A DNA stretch of 59,454 bases from Thermoplasmata archaeon. Its GTDB lineage: Archaea; Thermoplasmatota; Thermoplasmata; RBG-16-68-12. Position 1 is the stretch's first letter, and the number at the start of each line of letters is the position of its first letter. The notes beneath the pieces were generated by a model. The model did not search any database. It was not told the DNA's origin and was given only the letters and a program-made list of their open reading frames with translations. The stretch is taken from positions 1 through 59,454 of the forward strand of contig DASWDU010000050.1 in NCBI GenBank assembly GCA_036395115.1. Direction: 5' to 3'. Both the position numbers and the translations under genes were made by a program. Below are positions 1 to 9,900 of the stretch, piece by piece.

Positions 1-141
1 GGTGGTGGGAACACCATCAATGAAGGCGACCAGTTCCGCGTGACGGGCAACAACGTCGCCCTGACGTCGGGTAGCTATACGTTCTACCTGCTCTGGAGCG
101 ATGGCGGCCAGATCCAAACCCGGGCGTGGACGATCGCGTAG
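1..141 (+). CDS. C-terminal end of a secreted or pilin-like protein (partial)
   Basis: The gene begins before the window. Its frame is open from base 1 and gives 46 residues before a TAG stop. The fragment is rich in Gly, Asn, Thr and aromatic residues, has alternating beta-strand character and ends in ...TRAWTIA without a charged tail. C-termini of archaeal pilins, archaellins and other beta-sandwich surface proteins look like this, but the fragment is too short to name a family. A strong hairpin follows the stop by 10 bases and probably ends the transcript. Confidence 0.6.
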   Translation, partial: GGGNTINEGDQFRVTGNNVALTSGSYTFYLLWSDGGQIQTRAWTIA

Positions 142-151
142 TCGTACGAAC

Positions 152-170
152 GAGGGCCGTGGCGGCCCTC
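152..170 (+). terminator. Hairpin terminator after the first gene
   Basis: Perfect inverted repeat GAGGGCCG-TGG-CGGCCCTC, 8 base pairs with a 3-base loop, followed by a pyrimidine-rich stretch (TCTTCCTTGCTTTCT). It begins 10 bases after the stop of the preceding gene, so it is probably a transcription terminator. Confidence 0.7.
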
Positions 171-471
171 TCTTCCTTGCTTTCTCGCAATCGGAATTCG
201 GGATTGGCCGTACATCGGCGCCCGCCCCGTACGTCGCGGCACGTGAGGGTTTGCTCCGCAGGAATTTCACGGGTGTACAATAACCCGTTTATACGGTCGG
301 CCCCTGGGTTGCATCTTGACGCCGAAGGGTCCATTCCAATGATGCGCCGGTGCCGCTGACCCTCTCCCTCCAAGGCGACCCGGCGCTTTTCCCGCTTTCC
401 GGCGGCATTCCCACGGAATCGATATCCCCGAGCGACTCCCATCGTGGACCGTGCAGCGAGAGGAGGCGACC
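171..471 (+). promoter_or_regulatory. Gene-free stretch with a TATA box
   Basis: No convincing gene lies between the terminator and the small ORF at 472. A clear archaeal TATA element, GTTTATAC, sits at 287-294 and could start a transcript near 317-320, giving the small protein downstream a leader of about 150 bases. A 6-codon frame starting at 339 lies in that leader. Just before the TATA the sequence GGGTGTACAATAACCC can form a small stem. No tRNA or known RNA fold was recognised. Confidence 0.4.
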
Positions 472-624
472 ATGTACGACGAACACGGTGCCGTCCGCAG
501 GATCGCGATGGCCGGATCGATCGACTCGAAGGCCGAGAGGGAACTGGCAGGCGTCGGATGGTGGGAGGTGCTGGCCATCGCCATCGTCGCGGTCGCCTTC
601 ATCTGGCAGTGGTTCCTGCGCTGA
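472..624 (+). CDS. Small single-pass membrane protein (50 aa)
   Basis: A 50-residue frame is preceded by a strong Shine-Dalgarno, GAGAGGAGG, ending 6 bases before the ATG. The N-terminal 30 residues are polar and charged (MYDEHGAVRR...). Residues 31-48 form one hydrophobic helix (EVLAIAIVAVAFIWQWF) and the protein ends with Leu-Arg. The topology suggests a membrane-anchored small protein with its N-terminus in the cytoplasm. No family is recognised. The good ribosome binding site and the clean helix are the reasons for calling it a gene. Confidence 0.55.
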   Translation: MYDEHGAVRRIAMAGSIDSKAERELAGVGWWEVLAIAIVAVAFIWQWFLR

Positions 625-650
625 CGGCTCCGGTTCCGCGCCTGGGACCC

Positions 651-905
651 TCACCACGTCCACTTGAACTCTTCGATGGGCAGCGCGAGTGACGTCGTCG
701 CGTCGGTGAAGCGGCTGAACTGCACCATGAAGTCCGCTGCCGTGGAGGCGTCGGGCGCCTCGAAAATCACGATTGCGTCCGGCTTCCCCAGGAGGCCGAG
801 GAACTCGTGCACCATGACGTTGTTCGGGAGTTTCGGGTGCTTGAAGAGCCGGGTCGCATCCTCCCACTGGCCGGGGAGGACTCGGAGCTGCGTCACGAAG
901 AGCAT
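651..905 (-). CDS. Small dimeric alpha/beta-barrel-like protein (DUF3303-like)
   Basis: An 84-residue protein starting MLFVTQLRVLPGQWEDATRL. The pattern of a first strand, a PGxxExxxxLF helix and a middle IVIFEAPD strand resembles DUF3303 and related ferredoxin-like small proteins, whose function is unknown. A TATA-like element (GGTTATATAGCG on the minus strand, near 943) lies about 38 bases before the ATG. It sits alone between the small membrane protein and the RDD gene. The family assignment is by pattern only. Confidence 0.65.
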   Translation of the reverse strand: MLFVTQLRVLPGQWEDATRLFKHPKLPNNVMVHEFLGLLGKPDAIVIFEAPDASTAADFMVQFSRFTDATTSLALPIEEFKWTW

Positions 906-960
906 GGCCTCACGCGGCCGCCATCATCCGGAAGACGCTATATAACCGTGCCGCGGGCCG

Positions 961-1434
961 CTACGGCCCGTCCGTCTCGGCTCCGTCCACGCGATGTGTG
1001 CGGACATGGATCAGGTGGGACTGGGCCACCGTCGTGCCGAGGATCTTGTCGGACCACCGCTGCCGCGGGTCTCCGTCGACGACGAGGCCCGCGAGCGTGT
1101 CGAGCAGCGGGAAGGCGAACCAAAACAGCTTCGGGAAGTTCCGGATGGCGGCTTTCCCGAGGGTCATCGGCCCGCGGAGCGAGCGGACCTCGAGGCCGAG
1201 GATGAACTTGCCGATCGTGCACCGGGTGGCGGCCTCCATGGCGGTCGAGTAGGCATAGAGGCAGAAGCCCCCGAGGACGCCGTAGACCCACGTCTGCCGG
1301 ATGCCTCCCAAGTACAGGAGCGACCAGAGCGGCGCGAACACCGTCGCGAGATCGAGGAAGAACGCGACGACGCGCTTCACCCAGTGGATCTGGAATGTCC
1401 GATTGTGGCCGACGAGGTCGAATCCGCTCACCAT
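961..1434 (-). CDS. RDD family membrane protein
   Basis: RDD-domain integral membrane protein. The family hallmark arginine and aspartates are visible: RVVAFFLDL in the first helix and RWSDKILGT near the end, with GKFILGLEVRS between them and three hydrophobic segments. The molecular role of RDD proteins is unsettled; some are proposed transporters. The ATG at 1434 is chosen because the conserved part starts soon after (GFDLVGHNRTFQIHWVKRV) and an AT-rich element lies about 40 bases upstream. An ATG at 1533 in the same frame would add 33 poorly structured residues. Confidence 0.8.
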   Translation of the reverse strand: MVSGFDLVGHNRTFQIHWVKRVVAFFLDLATVFAPLWSLLYLGGIRQTWVYGVLGGFCLYAYSTAMEAATRCTIGKFILGLEVRSLRGPMTLGKAAIRNFPKLFWFAFPLLDTLAGLVVDGDPRQRWSDKILGTTVAQSHLIHVRTHRVDGAETDGP

Positions 1435-1676
1435 GAGTGCATCCCGCGATTCGAACGGCGTCTTGCTAGAAAAAGAATCCGTCCGCACGACGTGCCCGTG
1501 TTGACAAACACGGCCACTCAGATCGCCCATCATTCATCACAGGTCAGCGTTTTTCGATCATCACGGTGGCGGCCGAACAAGGCCTCCGTCGCTGAAAGGT
1601 TTTGTGTCGGATCCCGAGACGACGACACCTATATCTCCGGCCCTCCGCTTGGGCCATTTCGGTGGAGCCTTCGGCG

Positions 1677-2477
1677 ATGGTGGTTCGCATCGAAGGGATC
1701 CTCGCGGACCTCGTGCAACCGGCCGACTACATCCGCTGGGAGTACCTGTCCCGCCAGCGCCTCCTAGCGACCCAGATTACGAGCTTCCGCGAACACGTCC
1801 CAGCGCGGGTCCTCGACATCGGATGCGGGAATGGCGCCCTCTCCCTGACCCTCTCGGAGGCCGCGGGGTTCGACCTGGTCGCGATGGACATCCTCCCTCT
1901 CCGCACCTCCGCGGTTCAGGCCCGGAAGCGAGGCCGCGAGAGGCCGGCGACCCTCCACGTCCTCCTCGCGAACGCGGAGAGGGGCCTGCCTTTCCGGGAC
2001 GAGACGTTCGAGGCGGTCGTGGCGACGGAGGTCCTGGAACACCTCGACGAACCGGTCCGCCTGCTCGGTGAAGTCCACCGGGTCCTGCGACCCGGAGGCC
2101 GCTTCTTCATGACGACACCCAATGCCGAGGCGCTCCCGTACCGACTCTTGCGGTTTCTTCCGGACTCCGTCGTGCGCAACCTGGCTGGTCCGCTGACGCA
2201 CGGAGCCCTCCATCCGGAACTCCTCCACGACCCGTCGCACGCGACGACGCCAAGCCATCCGGACGAGCATCGAAGGGAGGGATTCACGCTCTCGGAACTC
2301 CGGTCGCTCGGGGCTCGGACCGGCTTGCGGGTCGTCCGGCGCTTCGCGTACCGCATCCCTCTCCCCGACCGCGTGATGAACGCGGTCCCCCGCCGCCTCT
2401 CGCGACGGCTCGCGGTCCTTGGGACCCGACCCCTGCCGATGGGCCTACAACTGTACGCGGAGTTCGAGAGAGCGTGA
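1677..2477 (+). CDS. Class I SAM-dependent methyltransferase
   Basis: 266-residue methyltransferase of the Methyltransf_11 type. Motif I is VLDIGCGNGALSLTL, the acidic residue ending strand 2 is in LVAMDI, and EVLEHLDEPVRLLGEVHRVL followed by LRPGGRFFMTTPN is the classic motif region of this fold. The substrate cannot be read from the sequence. The ATG at 1677 is preceded by a GGTGGAG Shine-Dalgarno and a TATA element (CTATATC, 1629-1635). The frame is open upstream to 1602, but that part is not protein-like. The gene ends 7 bases before tsr3, so the two are probably co-transcribed. Confidence 0.85.
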   Translation: MVVRIEGILADLVQPADYIRWEYLSRQRLLATQITSFREHVPARVLDIGCGNGALSLTLSEAAGFDLVAMDILPLRTSAVQARKRGRERPATLHVLLANAERGLPFRDETFEAVVATEVLEHLDEPVRLLGEVHRVLRPGGRFFMTTPNAEALPYRLLRFLPDSVVRNLAGPLTHGALHPELLHDPSHATTPSHPDEHRREGFTLSELRSLGARTGLRVVRRFAYRIPLPDRVMNAVPRRLSRRLAVLGTRPLPMGLQLYAEFERA

Positions 2478-2484
2478 GGATGGG

Positions 2485-2988
2485 ATGTCCGCAATCCGAC
2501 TCGTTGCGTACCACGCGGGCCAGTGCGATCCGAAGAAATGCACCTCACGCCGCCTCGAGCGGCTTGGCCTGATGACGTTCGTCCCGCGACCCTCCTCGTT
2601 GCCCCGCGGAGCCGTGTTGCTCACCCCGAAGGCGGAACGGGCCCTGTCGCCCGCCGACGCGCCGCGCGCGGAGCGGCACGGCCTCGCGGTGATCGACGTC
2701 TCGTGGAAGCGGGGGACCTTCCCGACGGTCCCGCACGCCACGCCGCGGGCGCTCCCCTATCTCCTCGCGGCGAATCCAGTGAACTACGGAAAGCCGTTCG
2801 TCCTGTCGTCGGTCGAAGCGCTCGCCGCGGCCCTCGTAATCTTCGGACGAGAGCCGGAAGCGCGTGCGATCCTCTCGAAGTTCACGTGGGGAAATCAGTT
2901 CCTCACCTTGAATCGCGAGCCCCTCGACGCGTACGCGCGCGCGAGAGACAGCGCGCAGATTGTCGCCGCGCAGGCCGAATTCGTCTAG
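2485..2988 (+). CDS. tsr3: 16S rRNA aminocarboxypropyltransferase Tsr3
   Basis: Tsr3/DUF367 protein of 167 residues. The family transfers the 3-amino-3-carboxypropyl group of SAM to a small-subunit rRNA pseudouridine in the P-site decoding region. Diagnostic elements are AYHAGQCDPKKCTSRRL at the N-terminus and YLLAANPVNYGKPFVLSSVEALAAAL in the middle, with the ILSKFTWGNQFLTLN segment near the C-terminus. The ATG follows a GGATGGG purine run just after the methyltransferase stop. An N-terminal extension in the same frame overlaps the upstream gene and is not family-like. Confidence 0.92.
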   Translation: MSAIRLVAYHAGQCDPKKCTSRRLERLGLMTFVPRPSSLPRGAVLLTPKAERALSPADAPRAERHGLAVIDVSWKRGTFPTVPHATPRALPYLLAANPVNYGKPFVLSSVEALAAALVIFGREPEARAILSKFTWGNQFLTLNREPLDAYARARDSAQIVAAQAEFV

Positions 2989-3103
2989 CCCTAGAGTTCG
3001 GAGGTTTCGTCCGCCGACGCGAGGCCGGCCAGGCCCAAATCAGGACATCCCCGAACGACCGCCAAGGTTTCATCATCCCGGGTTGCGGTCTGATCCGTTC
3101 GAA

Positions 3104-3528
3104 ATGAAGGCCGAGGATCGTGCCCTCTCCGTGGTGGTCCCGGTATTCGTCGTGGTCGTCGCAGGAGCCTACGCCCTCTCCGTCCACGCGGCGCTCCTCG
3201 TCCCCGCCGAGAGGGTCTTCTCCGAGACCGAGGCCCGGACGTGGGTCCTGCACTTCACGGTTTCCGCGGCGGGCGCGCACGTGGTCGGAGCGTGGACCGC
3301 GTTCGATGGGTACGGATGGATCGGCCTCGTGGTCTTGAACGGGACCGTGGAGAAGCCTTGGCCCCCTCCCCTGCTATTCTGCCCCTCGAATATGCGTGGA
3401 CCCGGTTCAACGGAACCATCGACGCTCCCGTCACCGCAGGTCCGCATACGATGTACTGGACCACCGGATACTGTTCGGACGCCTCGAAGATCGTCGTGAC
3501 CGAACCGATCCTCATCGGGGACCGCTGA
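3104..3528 (+). pseudogene. Frameshifted membrane-anchored surface protein
   Basis: Two overlapping frames together look like one protein. From ATG 3104 there is a short charged start (MKAEDR), a hydrophobic helix (LSVVVPVFVVVVAGAYAL) and an extracellular-looking segment up to about VVLNGTVEKPWP near 3360. Protein-like sequence then continues one frame over (LEYAWTRFNGTIDAPVTAGP, later YWTTGYCSDASK) to a stop at 3528. The jump lies at a C-rich run near 3358-3370 and fits one missing base. Both halves carry N-glycosylation sequons (NGT). It may be a sequencing error rather than a dead gene. No family is recognised. Confidence 0.55.
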
Positions 3529-3553
3529 CGACGAATCCACCGCGAACGCAGGG

Positions 3554-3730
3554 TCATTTGAAGTCCGGCGGCAGCAGATCCGGAATGCCGTCCGTGATCT
3601 CGTAGCGGTGGTTGCAGTTCTTGCAGAACAAGGACCCTTCGAGGATCTCCTCTTTCTCCGTCTTCACCGTGAGTTCCAAGTCGCCCTTGCAAACGGGGCA
3701 GCACAGGATCTCCATGAGGTCCCGCTTCAT
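3554..3730 (-). CDS. Trm112-family zinc protein
   Basis: 58-residue Trm112-like protein. The family acts as a small activating partner of methyltransferases that modify tRNA, rRNA and release factors. It contains MEILCCPVCKGDLEL with Cys10/11/14, then LFCKNCNHRYEITDGIPDLLP with Cys36/39; the CPxCK...Cx2C pattern and the DGIPDLLP ending are typical. A promoter-like GGCTTAAG on the minus strand lies about 27 bases before the ATG, so a leaderless transcript is likely. The frame is open upstream to 3880 but that part is not protein-like. The methyltransferase at 1677 is nearby, but nothing shows the two interact. Confidence 0.82.
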   Translation of the reverse strand: MKRDLMEILCCPVCKGDLELTVKTEKEEILEGSLFCKNCNHRYEITDGIPDLLPPDFK

Positions 3731-3910
3731 CGAGCGTGGAATTGCGGCCCGCGGCTTAAGCCCATCGCGGTCCCAAGCCGTTCGAGGGCTGCGCCAAAAG
3801 CCTCTTGCGACGCCCTCCCTTCTGGAGGACCTCGCGCCCTCCGCGGATTCCCGAGAACGGATAAATAGGGGCTCCCTCATGGGCGCAACCTCCCGGAGGG
3901 TTATCGCGTC

Positions 3911-6900
3911 GTGGACGAAGGGAAAGGATGGCTCCGCGCCCCGTGGCGGACGGCTGCCATCCTCGTGCTGATCCTCGGCCTGGCCCTCTTCGTCCGCGTG
4001 TACTTCGTGTACGGCCTCGCCTTCGCGGGCGCTCCGAGCACGTGCGACGCGAACACCCTCATCGAGGTCTCCGGCGGGTCGGACTCATACTATTGGGACC
4101 GCGCCCTCTGCTATTCGTTCCAGACCGGGAAGGACCTCGGGAAGGACTGCATGACGAACTTCCCGGTCTGTTTCCAGAACCCGAGGCCGCCGCTCTTCCC
4201 GTGGTTCTCGTTGCTCGTCGGGCGGACGCTCTCGCCCCTCTTCCCGAGCGCCTGGAACGCGGTGGAATTCGTCTTCCTCCTGTCCACGGGCCTGTTTGGC
4301 GCCTTGACGGTCTTCCCGACGTACGCGCTCGGCAAGGAGGCGTTCGGCCGGAAGGCCGGAATCATCGCGGCGTTGCTGCTCGCGGTTAGCGTGGGCCACC
4401 TCCAGCGGAGCAATGCGACCGACGCGGACCACGACGCCTTCACCCTATTCTTCGTCGTCACGACGTTCTACTTCTTCCTGCGCGCCCTCAAGACGATGAA
4501 AGGCCGCCGCTGGGTCGAGAACTGGTTCCGGCGAGAGTCGATTTCCGCCGGGGTGGGCGGGTTCTTCCGGGAGAATCGGACGAGCGTCCTGTACGCGCTC
4601 TTGGCGGGCCTCTGCGTCACCGTCATCGCCCTGGCGTGGCAAGGCTGGGCGTACGTCAGCGTGATCTTGCTCGTCTGGTTCGCCGCGGAGATGTTCGTGG
4701 ACCGCTTCCGCAACGAAGACCCGATGGGCGCCTGGATCCTGTTCGTGATCGCCCTCGCGACGCCCATCGCCCTCGCGTTCCAATGGTACTACGTACGGAA
4801 CAACATCCGCGTCTGGTTCGACGTCCCCGCGTACCTCTTCCTCGCAGCGATGGTCCTCGGCCTCGCCTTCACCGTGACGCGCGACTACCCGTGGACGCTC
4901 GTGATTCCGAGCACCCTGATCGCCGGCGGCGTCGGGCTCGCGGTCGCCGTCGTCGTGAACCCGACCCTCGCGAGCGCGTTCGTCACGGGCGCGGGCTACT
5001 TCATCCAGTCGAAGCTCGTCACGACGATCGCAGAGGACCAGGCGCCCGGGATGTCCCAGCTGATCCTGAGCTTCGGCCTCTTCACGTTCGGCATGAGCCT
5101 CGTCGCGATCGCGTACATGTTGTGGCAGATCCCGCGGCGGCGCGACCCCGCGTACCGGATCGCGGTGATTTGGACCGTCGTCGCGGCCTTCATGGCCATC
5201 ACGGCGGCGCGGTTCATCTTCAACGCATCGCCCGCCTTCGCGATCGCGGCGGGGTATGCGATCGACCTGGTCCTCGTCCGGGCGGACTTCGCGACCATGC
5301 GGCGCACGTACCGCTCGCTCGCGGAGGGGAGCTGGCGCAACGCGGTCCGGAAGTCCCTGAAAGTGCGGCACATCCTCGCGGCCTTCGGCATCGTGTTCCT
5401 CGTCCTCGTGCCGAACGTCTGGTTCGGCCTCGACGCGGCGATCCCGTTCGAACTGAAGACGCAGTACGACCGCCAGGTCGCCTCCACGCTGCCGTCGTTC
5501 CTGCGCGCCCCAGGCTACAATCCGAGCAGCACGAGCCCGTTCTACTTCGGGGCGTTCGGGTACACCTTGCCCAAGGTCACGGACTACTATCCCGCGGCGT
5601 GGACCTGGTTTCGGACGCAAGACGCGGGCGAACCGCCCGAGCTGCGGCCCGCCTACCTGTCGTGGTGGGACTACGGCTTCGAGGCGGTCGACCGGGGCGC
5701 CCATCCGACGGTCGCGGACAACTTCCAGAACGGCTACGCGCTCGCCGGCCAGTTCCTCACCGCCCAGAACGAGACGCAAGGGATTGCGCTGCTCGCGGTC
5801 CGGCTCGTCGAGGGTGACTACTGGGCGCACGGCCGCACGATCGGCCCGGAGGTCCGGGACGCCTTGTCGGCGTACGGCATCTCGGCAGACGCGTTCGCCG
5901 GCGTCCTGCGCCACCCGGACCAGTACGTGGCGCTCGTCCTCGCGGACCCCCTGACGTACGGCGTCTGGGATTCGAACATGCACCCGTTCAACGCGCAGTA
6001 CATCGTCCTGACACACCTCCTCACCGCACGAATGGGCGAGGAACGCATGGTCGACCTGTACCACGCGCTCCGGGACGCGACGGATCGGGACATCGGCTAC
6101 TTCGCGGTCGACTCGCGCCTGTTCCCGATCAGCGCGCAGAACACGGGCATCTTCTACGCCCCGGTCAAGCTGGCGGACCACCGGGTCATCCAGCTCCCGG
6201 ACGGCCGCGTCCTCCCGGCCGAGTTCTTCCAGATCTTCGTGAACACGACCCGGGCGTCGAACGTCCAGATCCAGTTCGTGCAGCCCGGGGACCAGATCAC
6301 GAGCCAGCGGATCGCGTACCAGCCGGCGTTCTACAATTCGATGTTTTACCGCGCGTACGTCGGGTATTCCCCCCCGGAGATCGGCTTCCCCAACAACCCG
6401 ACGATCCCCGGGTTCGATCCCGGAATGCAGGGGTTCCCACCGGAGCCCGCGTGGAACCTGACCCACTGGCGCGTCGTCTACCGTACGTCGTACTTCAACC
6501 CGTTCCCGGACGTCGCGAACCACACGGACGCCTGGCAGGCGATGAACTACGTCGACGCCCAGAAGAAGCAGGCGGACATCCAAGCGGGGAAGATGAAAGG
6601 GACCGTCGACCTGAGCACGCTGAGCACCGTGGCGAACGGCGTCGTGTTCCTGCGGTACTACGACGGCGCCTGGGTCAACGGGACCGTGTCGGCGGATGGC
6701 GTGCCCCTCGCGCGCGTCAACATCACCGTGACGGACGAGCTCGGGACGCCGCACTACTGGACGACGACGGATGCGGGCGGGCGCTACAGTGCGCTCGTGC
6801 CCTTCGGCAACGTCACGATCACGGCGTCCGTTGGACGGCGGTCGACGAGCCTGATCGGGACGCGCACCCTTGCGGCGGCCACGCTCCCCGTGTCGGAAGA

Positions 6901-9900
6901 CCAGGCGATGCGCGTGCCTTCGGACTCCGACGGCGACGGCATCCCGGACTGGATCATGACCCGGGACCTGCACGTCCCCGCGCACTCGGAGAGCGGCACG
7001 CTCTTCTTCGACCTGGACCGGAACGGCGCCTTCCAAGCGGGCGACGCGGTCCTGCCGGGCGCGACCCTCACCTTCACGGACAAGGAGTTCCCGTACGCGC
7101 GGACCGCCACGAGCCGGCCGGATGGCTCGTTCACGGTGTCGCCGATGCCGGCGGGCACGTACGCCGTGACGGTGCAGGCGAATAGACATACGGTCCGCGC
7201 CGCCGACGGCACGATCGGGACGTCGGACGTGACGGCGAACGTCGCCGTGCCGTACGCGAACGTGCGGGGAACCGCGAGCTCGAGCCTCGGCGGCCCCGTC
7301 GCGGGCGCGTCGCTCGAGGCCGTCGACGCGACGAACGGGACCACCCTCCGGTTCACGGCGGATCGCGAAGGGTCGTACCTGATCCGGCCGCTCATGGCGG
7401 GGAACTACACCGTCACGGCGGCGTCCGGCGACATTGCCTCGAACCCCGCGCGCGTGCGGGCGCAGAACTCCGACTTCTTCCTGAACCTGACGCTCCGGCC
7501 GTCGGGCACCGTCGCGGGCAGCACGACCCTCTTCGGGACGGACCAGCCGTTCGCCAGCCTCGACTTCCAGGCCGCGACGGACCCCTCGACGGTCCGCACG
7601 GCGACGTCCGACGCGTCCGCCCGGTACTCGATCCGCCTCCCGGCCGGGGAGTGGTTCGTCTCCGGACGGTTGTACCAGGGCACGACGCTCTACGCGTCGT
7701 TGGGTCGCGTCCTCGTCGCCGCCGGCGCCACGACCGCCTTCGATGCGATGTTCGTCCAGGGCGTCCGGGTCGGCGGCACCGTCTTCGACCCGAATCCCGC
7801 CATCCGGAACCCGCAAGCCTCCGTCGCGTTCACGAACGGGGCGGGCCAGCGGTGGCTCACGACGAGCGCGAGTGGCGGCTACCTCGCCTTCCTGCCCACG
7901 GGCACGTACGACGTCGAGGCGTTCACCGCGGCCGCGGCGTCGTTCAGGTCCGTCGCCTTGACCGGCAGCCGGACGGTCGACATCCGCCTGGTGAACGCCT
8001 CCGAGGCGGTCCGCGGGTCCGTCTACCGCGACGTGAACGGAAACGCCGCGCTCGATCCGGGCGAGGCGGTCGCCGGCGCGCACATCGCCCTGACGGACGA
8101 CGCTGGGGCGCACATCGCCCTGACGACGAACGCAACGGGCGGGTTCTTCGTCCCCCTGTTCGGGAACCACACGTACCAGGGCTCCGTGTCCGCCCTCGGG
8201 TTCGAGACGCGCGCGATCCCGACCTCCTCGCCAGCGGGCCTCCGAACCCTCTTGCCGATTGCCCTCGTCCCGACCTCCGTCGACGTCCGAGGGAGCGTCC
8301 TGCTCGGCGGCGCCCCGCTCCTGAATCGACCCGTCACGGTCCGCGCGGTCGCCATCGGCGAAGGCGCGGTCGCGCAGACGGCCGTCACCGACTCGAACGG
8401 CGGCTACGGCTTCCGGGTCGTCCCGGGGACGTACGACCTCGTCGTGGACGAGAACGTCTCGACGACGCGCGACTCGAGGTACCAGAACGAGGAATCGAAC
8501 GGCATCGACGTGTCCGTCGGCCAGGCGGCCCTCGGCGTCGACATCGCGATTGTCGTCCGCACCCGAGTGACGGGGAACGTCACCTTGTCCGGCGCCCCAC
8601 AGTCCGCGTCGCTGTCGTTCGACGGACCGGAGCACCGAACCGCCGAGGCGACGACGGCAGGGTTCGAGGTCTACCTCGTGCCGGGCTCCTACGCCGTCTA
8701 CGGGACCAAGCAAATCGTCCCGGAGGTGTATGCATTCATCTCGACCGCGACGGTGCCGGCGACGAACCTGACGTTCGCGCTCGTCAAGGCGACGCGCGTC
8801 GCGGGCCACGCCCTCTTCAACGGCGCGGGCGTCGTCGGGCCGATGCCCGTCTCCTTCGCGCGGGCGGAGGGCGGCCTCGTGAACGTCTCGACCGACTCCT
8901 CCGGCGCGTACACCGCGTACCTCGTCCCCGGCAACTACACCGTCACGCTGACCGGGACGAACTCCGCGACCGAGGCGGGCGTGCCGCGCTTCTACGCGTA
9001 CGCCTTCACGGGCGGCCTCGCGGTCGCACCCGGGGTCGCGGAAATCTCGTTCGACATAGCCGTCTCGCGGAGCTTCGACAACACGACCGTCTCGGGGACC
9101 GTGAGCTTCGGCGGATTCGGTGTCGACGCGACCGTGACGTTCAACGCCCGGGGAGGGGGCGCGATCACCGCCACCGCCTCGTCCGGCTCAAACGGCTCCT
9201 ATTCGGTGGGGCTCGCGCCGGGCACGTACGACGTGTATGCGTCTCGTGCCCTCGGGAGCGCCGTGTCGTTCTTCCAGATCACCGTCCCCCATGCCTCCGA
9301 GTCCGTCCGCGACATCGCCCTGGCGAGCGGGTTCGCCCTTTTCGGCGTGACGACGGACCCGCGGGGAGCGCGGACGTCTGCGTCCATTGAAATCCAGTCG
9401 ACGGCGACACTCGAGCTGACGTCGGACGGGAGCGGATCGTACTCGACCGTCCTGCCCACGGGCGTCTACACGATCACGGCGACGAAGGCGGCCACGGAGA
9501 ACGGGATCTCCGTCACGTACCTAGCCACGACGTCCGTCGCGCTGCAGTTGGACACCGTCGCGAACCTCGCCCTCGAAAAGGTCGTCTCTCGGTCCGTCGT
9601 CGTGTCGTGGGACGCGTCTCAGCGGCAGGCGATCGCCGCCGGTTCGTCGGCGACGTACACGATCGTCGTGCGGAACACGGGCAACGTCGCGGACACCTGG
9701 TCGCTCTCCGGCCGCCCCGCCGACTGGCAATTCGCTTTCGCGCCCTCGACGGTCTCCCTGAACTTCGGGGCCTCCGGCACGAGCGCGGCCGTCAGCGTGA
9801 CGCTCACGAGTCCGTCGGACGCCCTCGTGGACCACGGCACGATCACCCTCGTCGCGACCTCGACGACGGACGGGACGACCCAAGGCACCGTCGACGTCCA

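Noticed and set aside
4445-8809. A 1454-codon open frame on the minus strand
   Set aside because: It is antisense to aglB, consists of Arg, Gly, Asp, Val and Glu in the pattern of a high-GC shadow frame, and has no recognisable domain.
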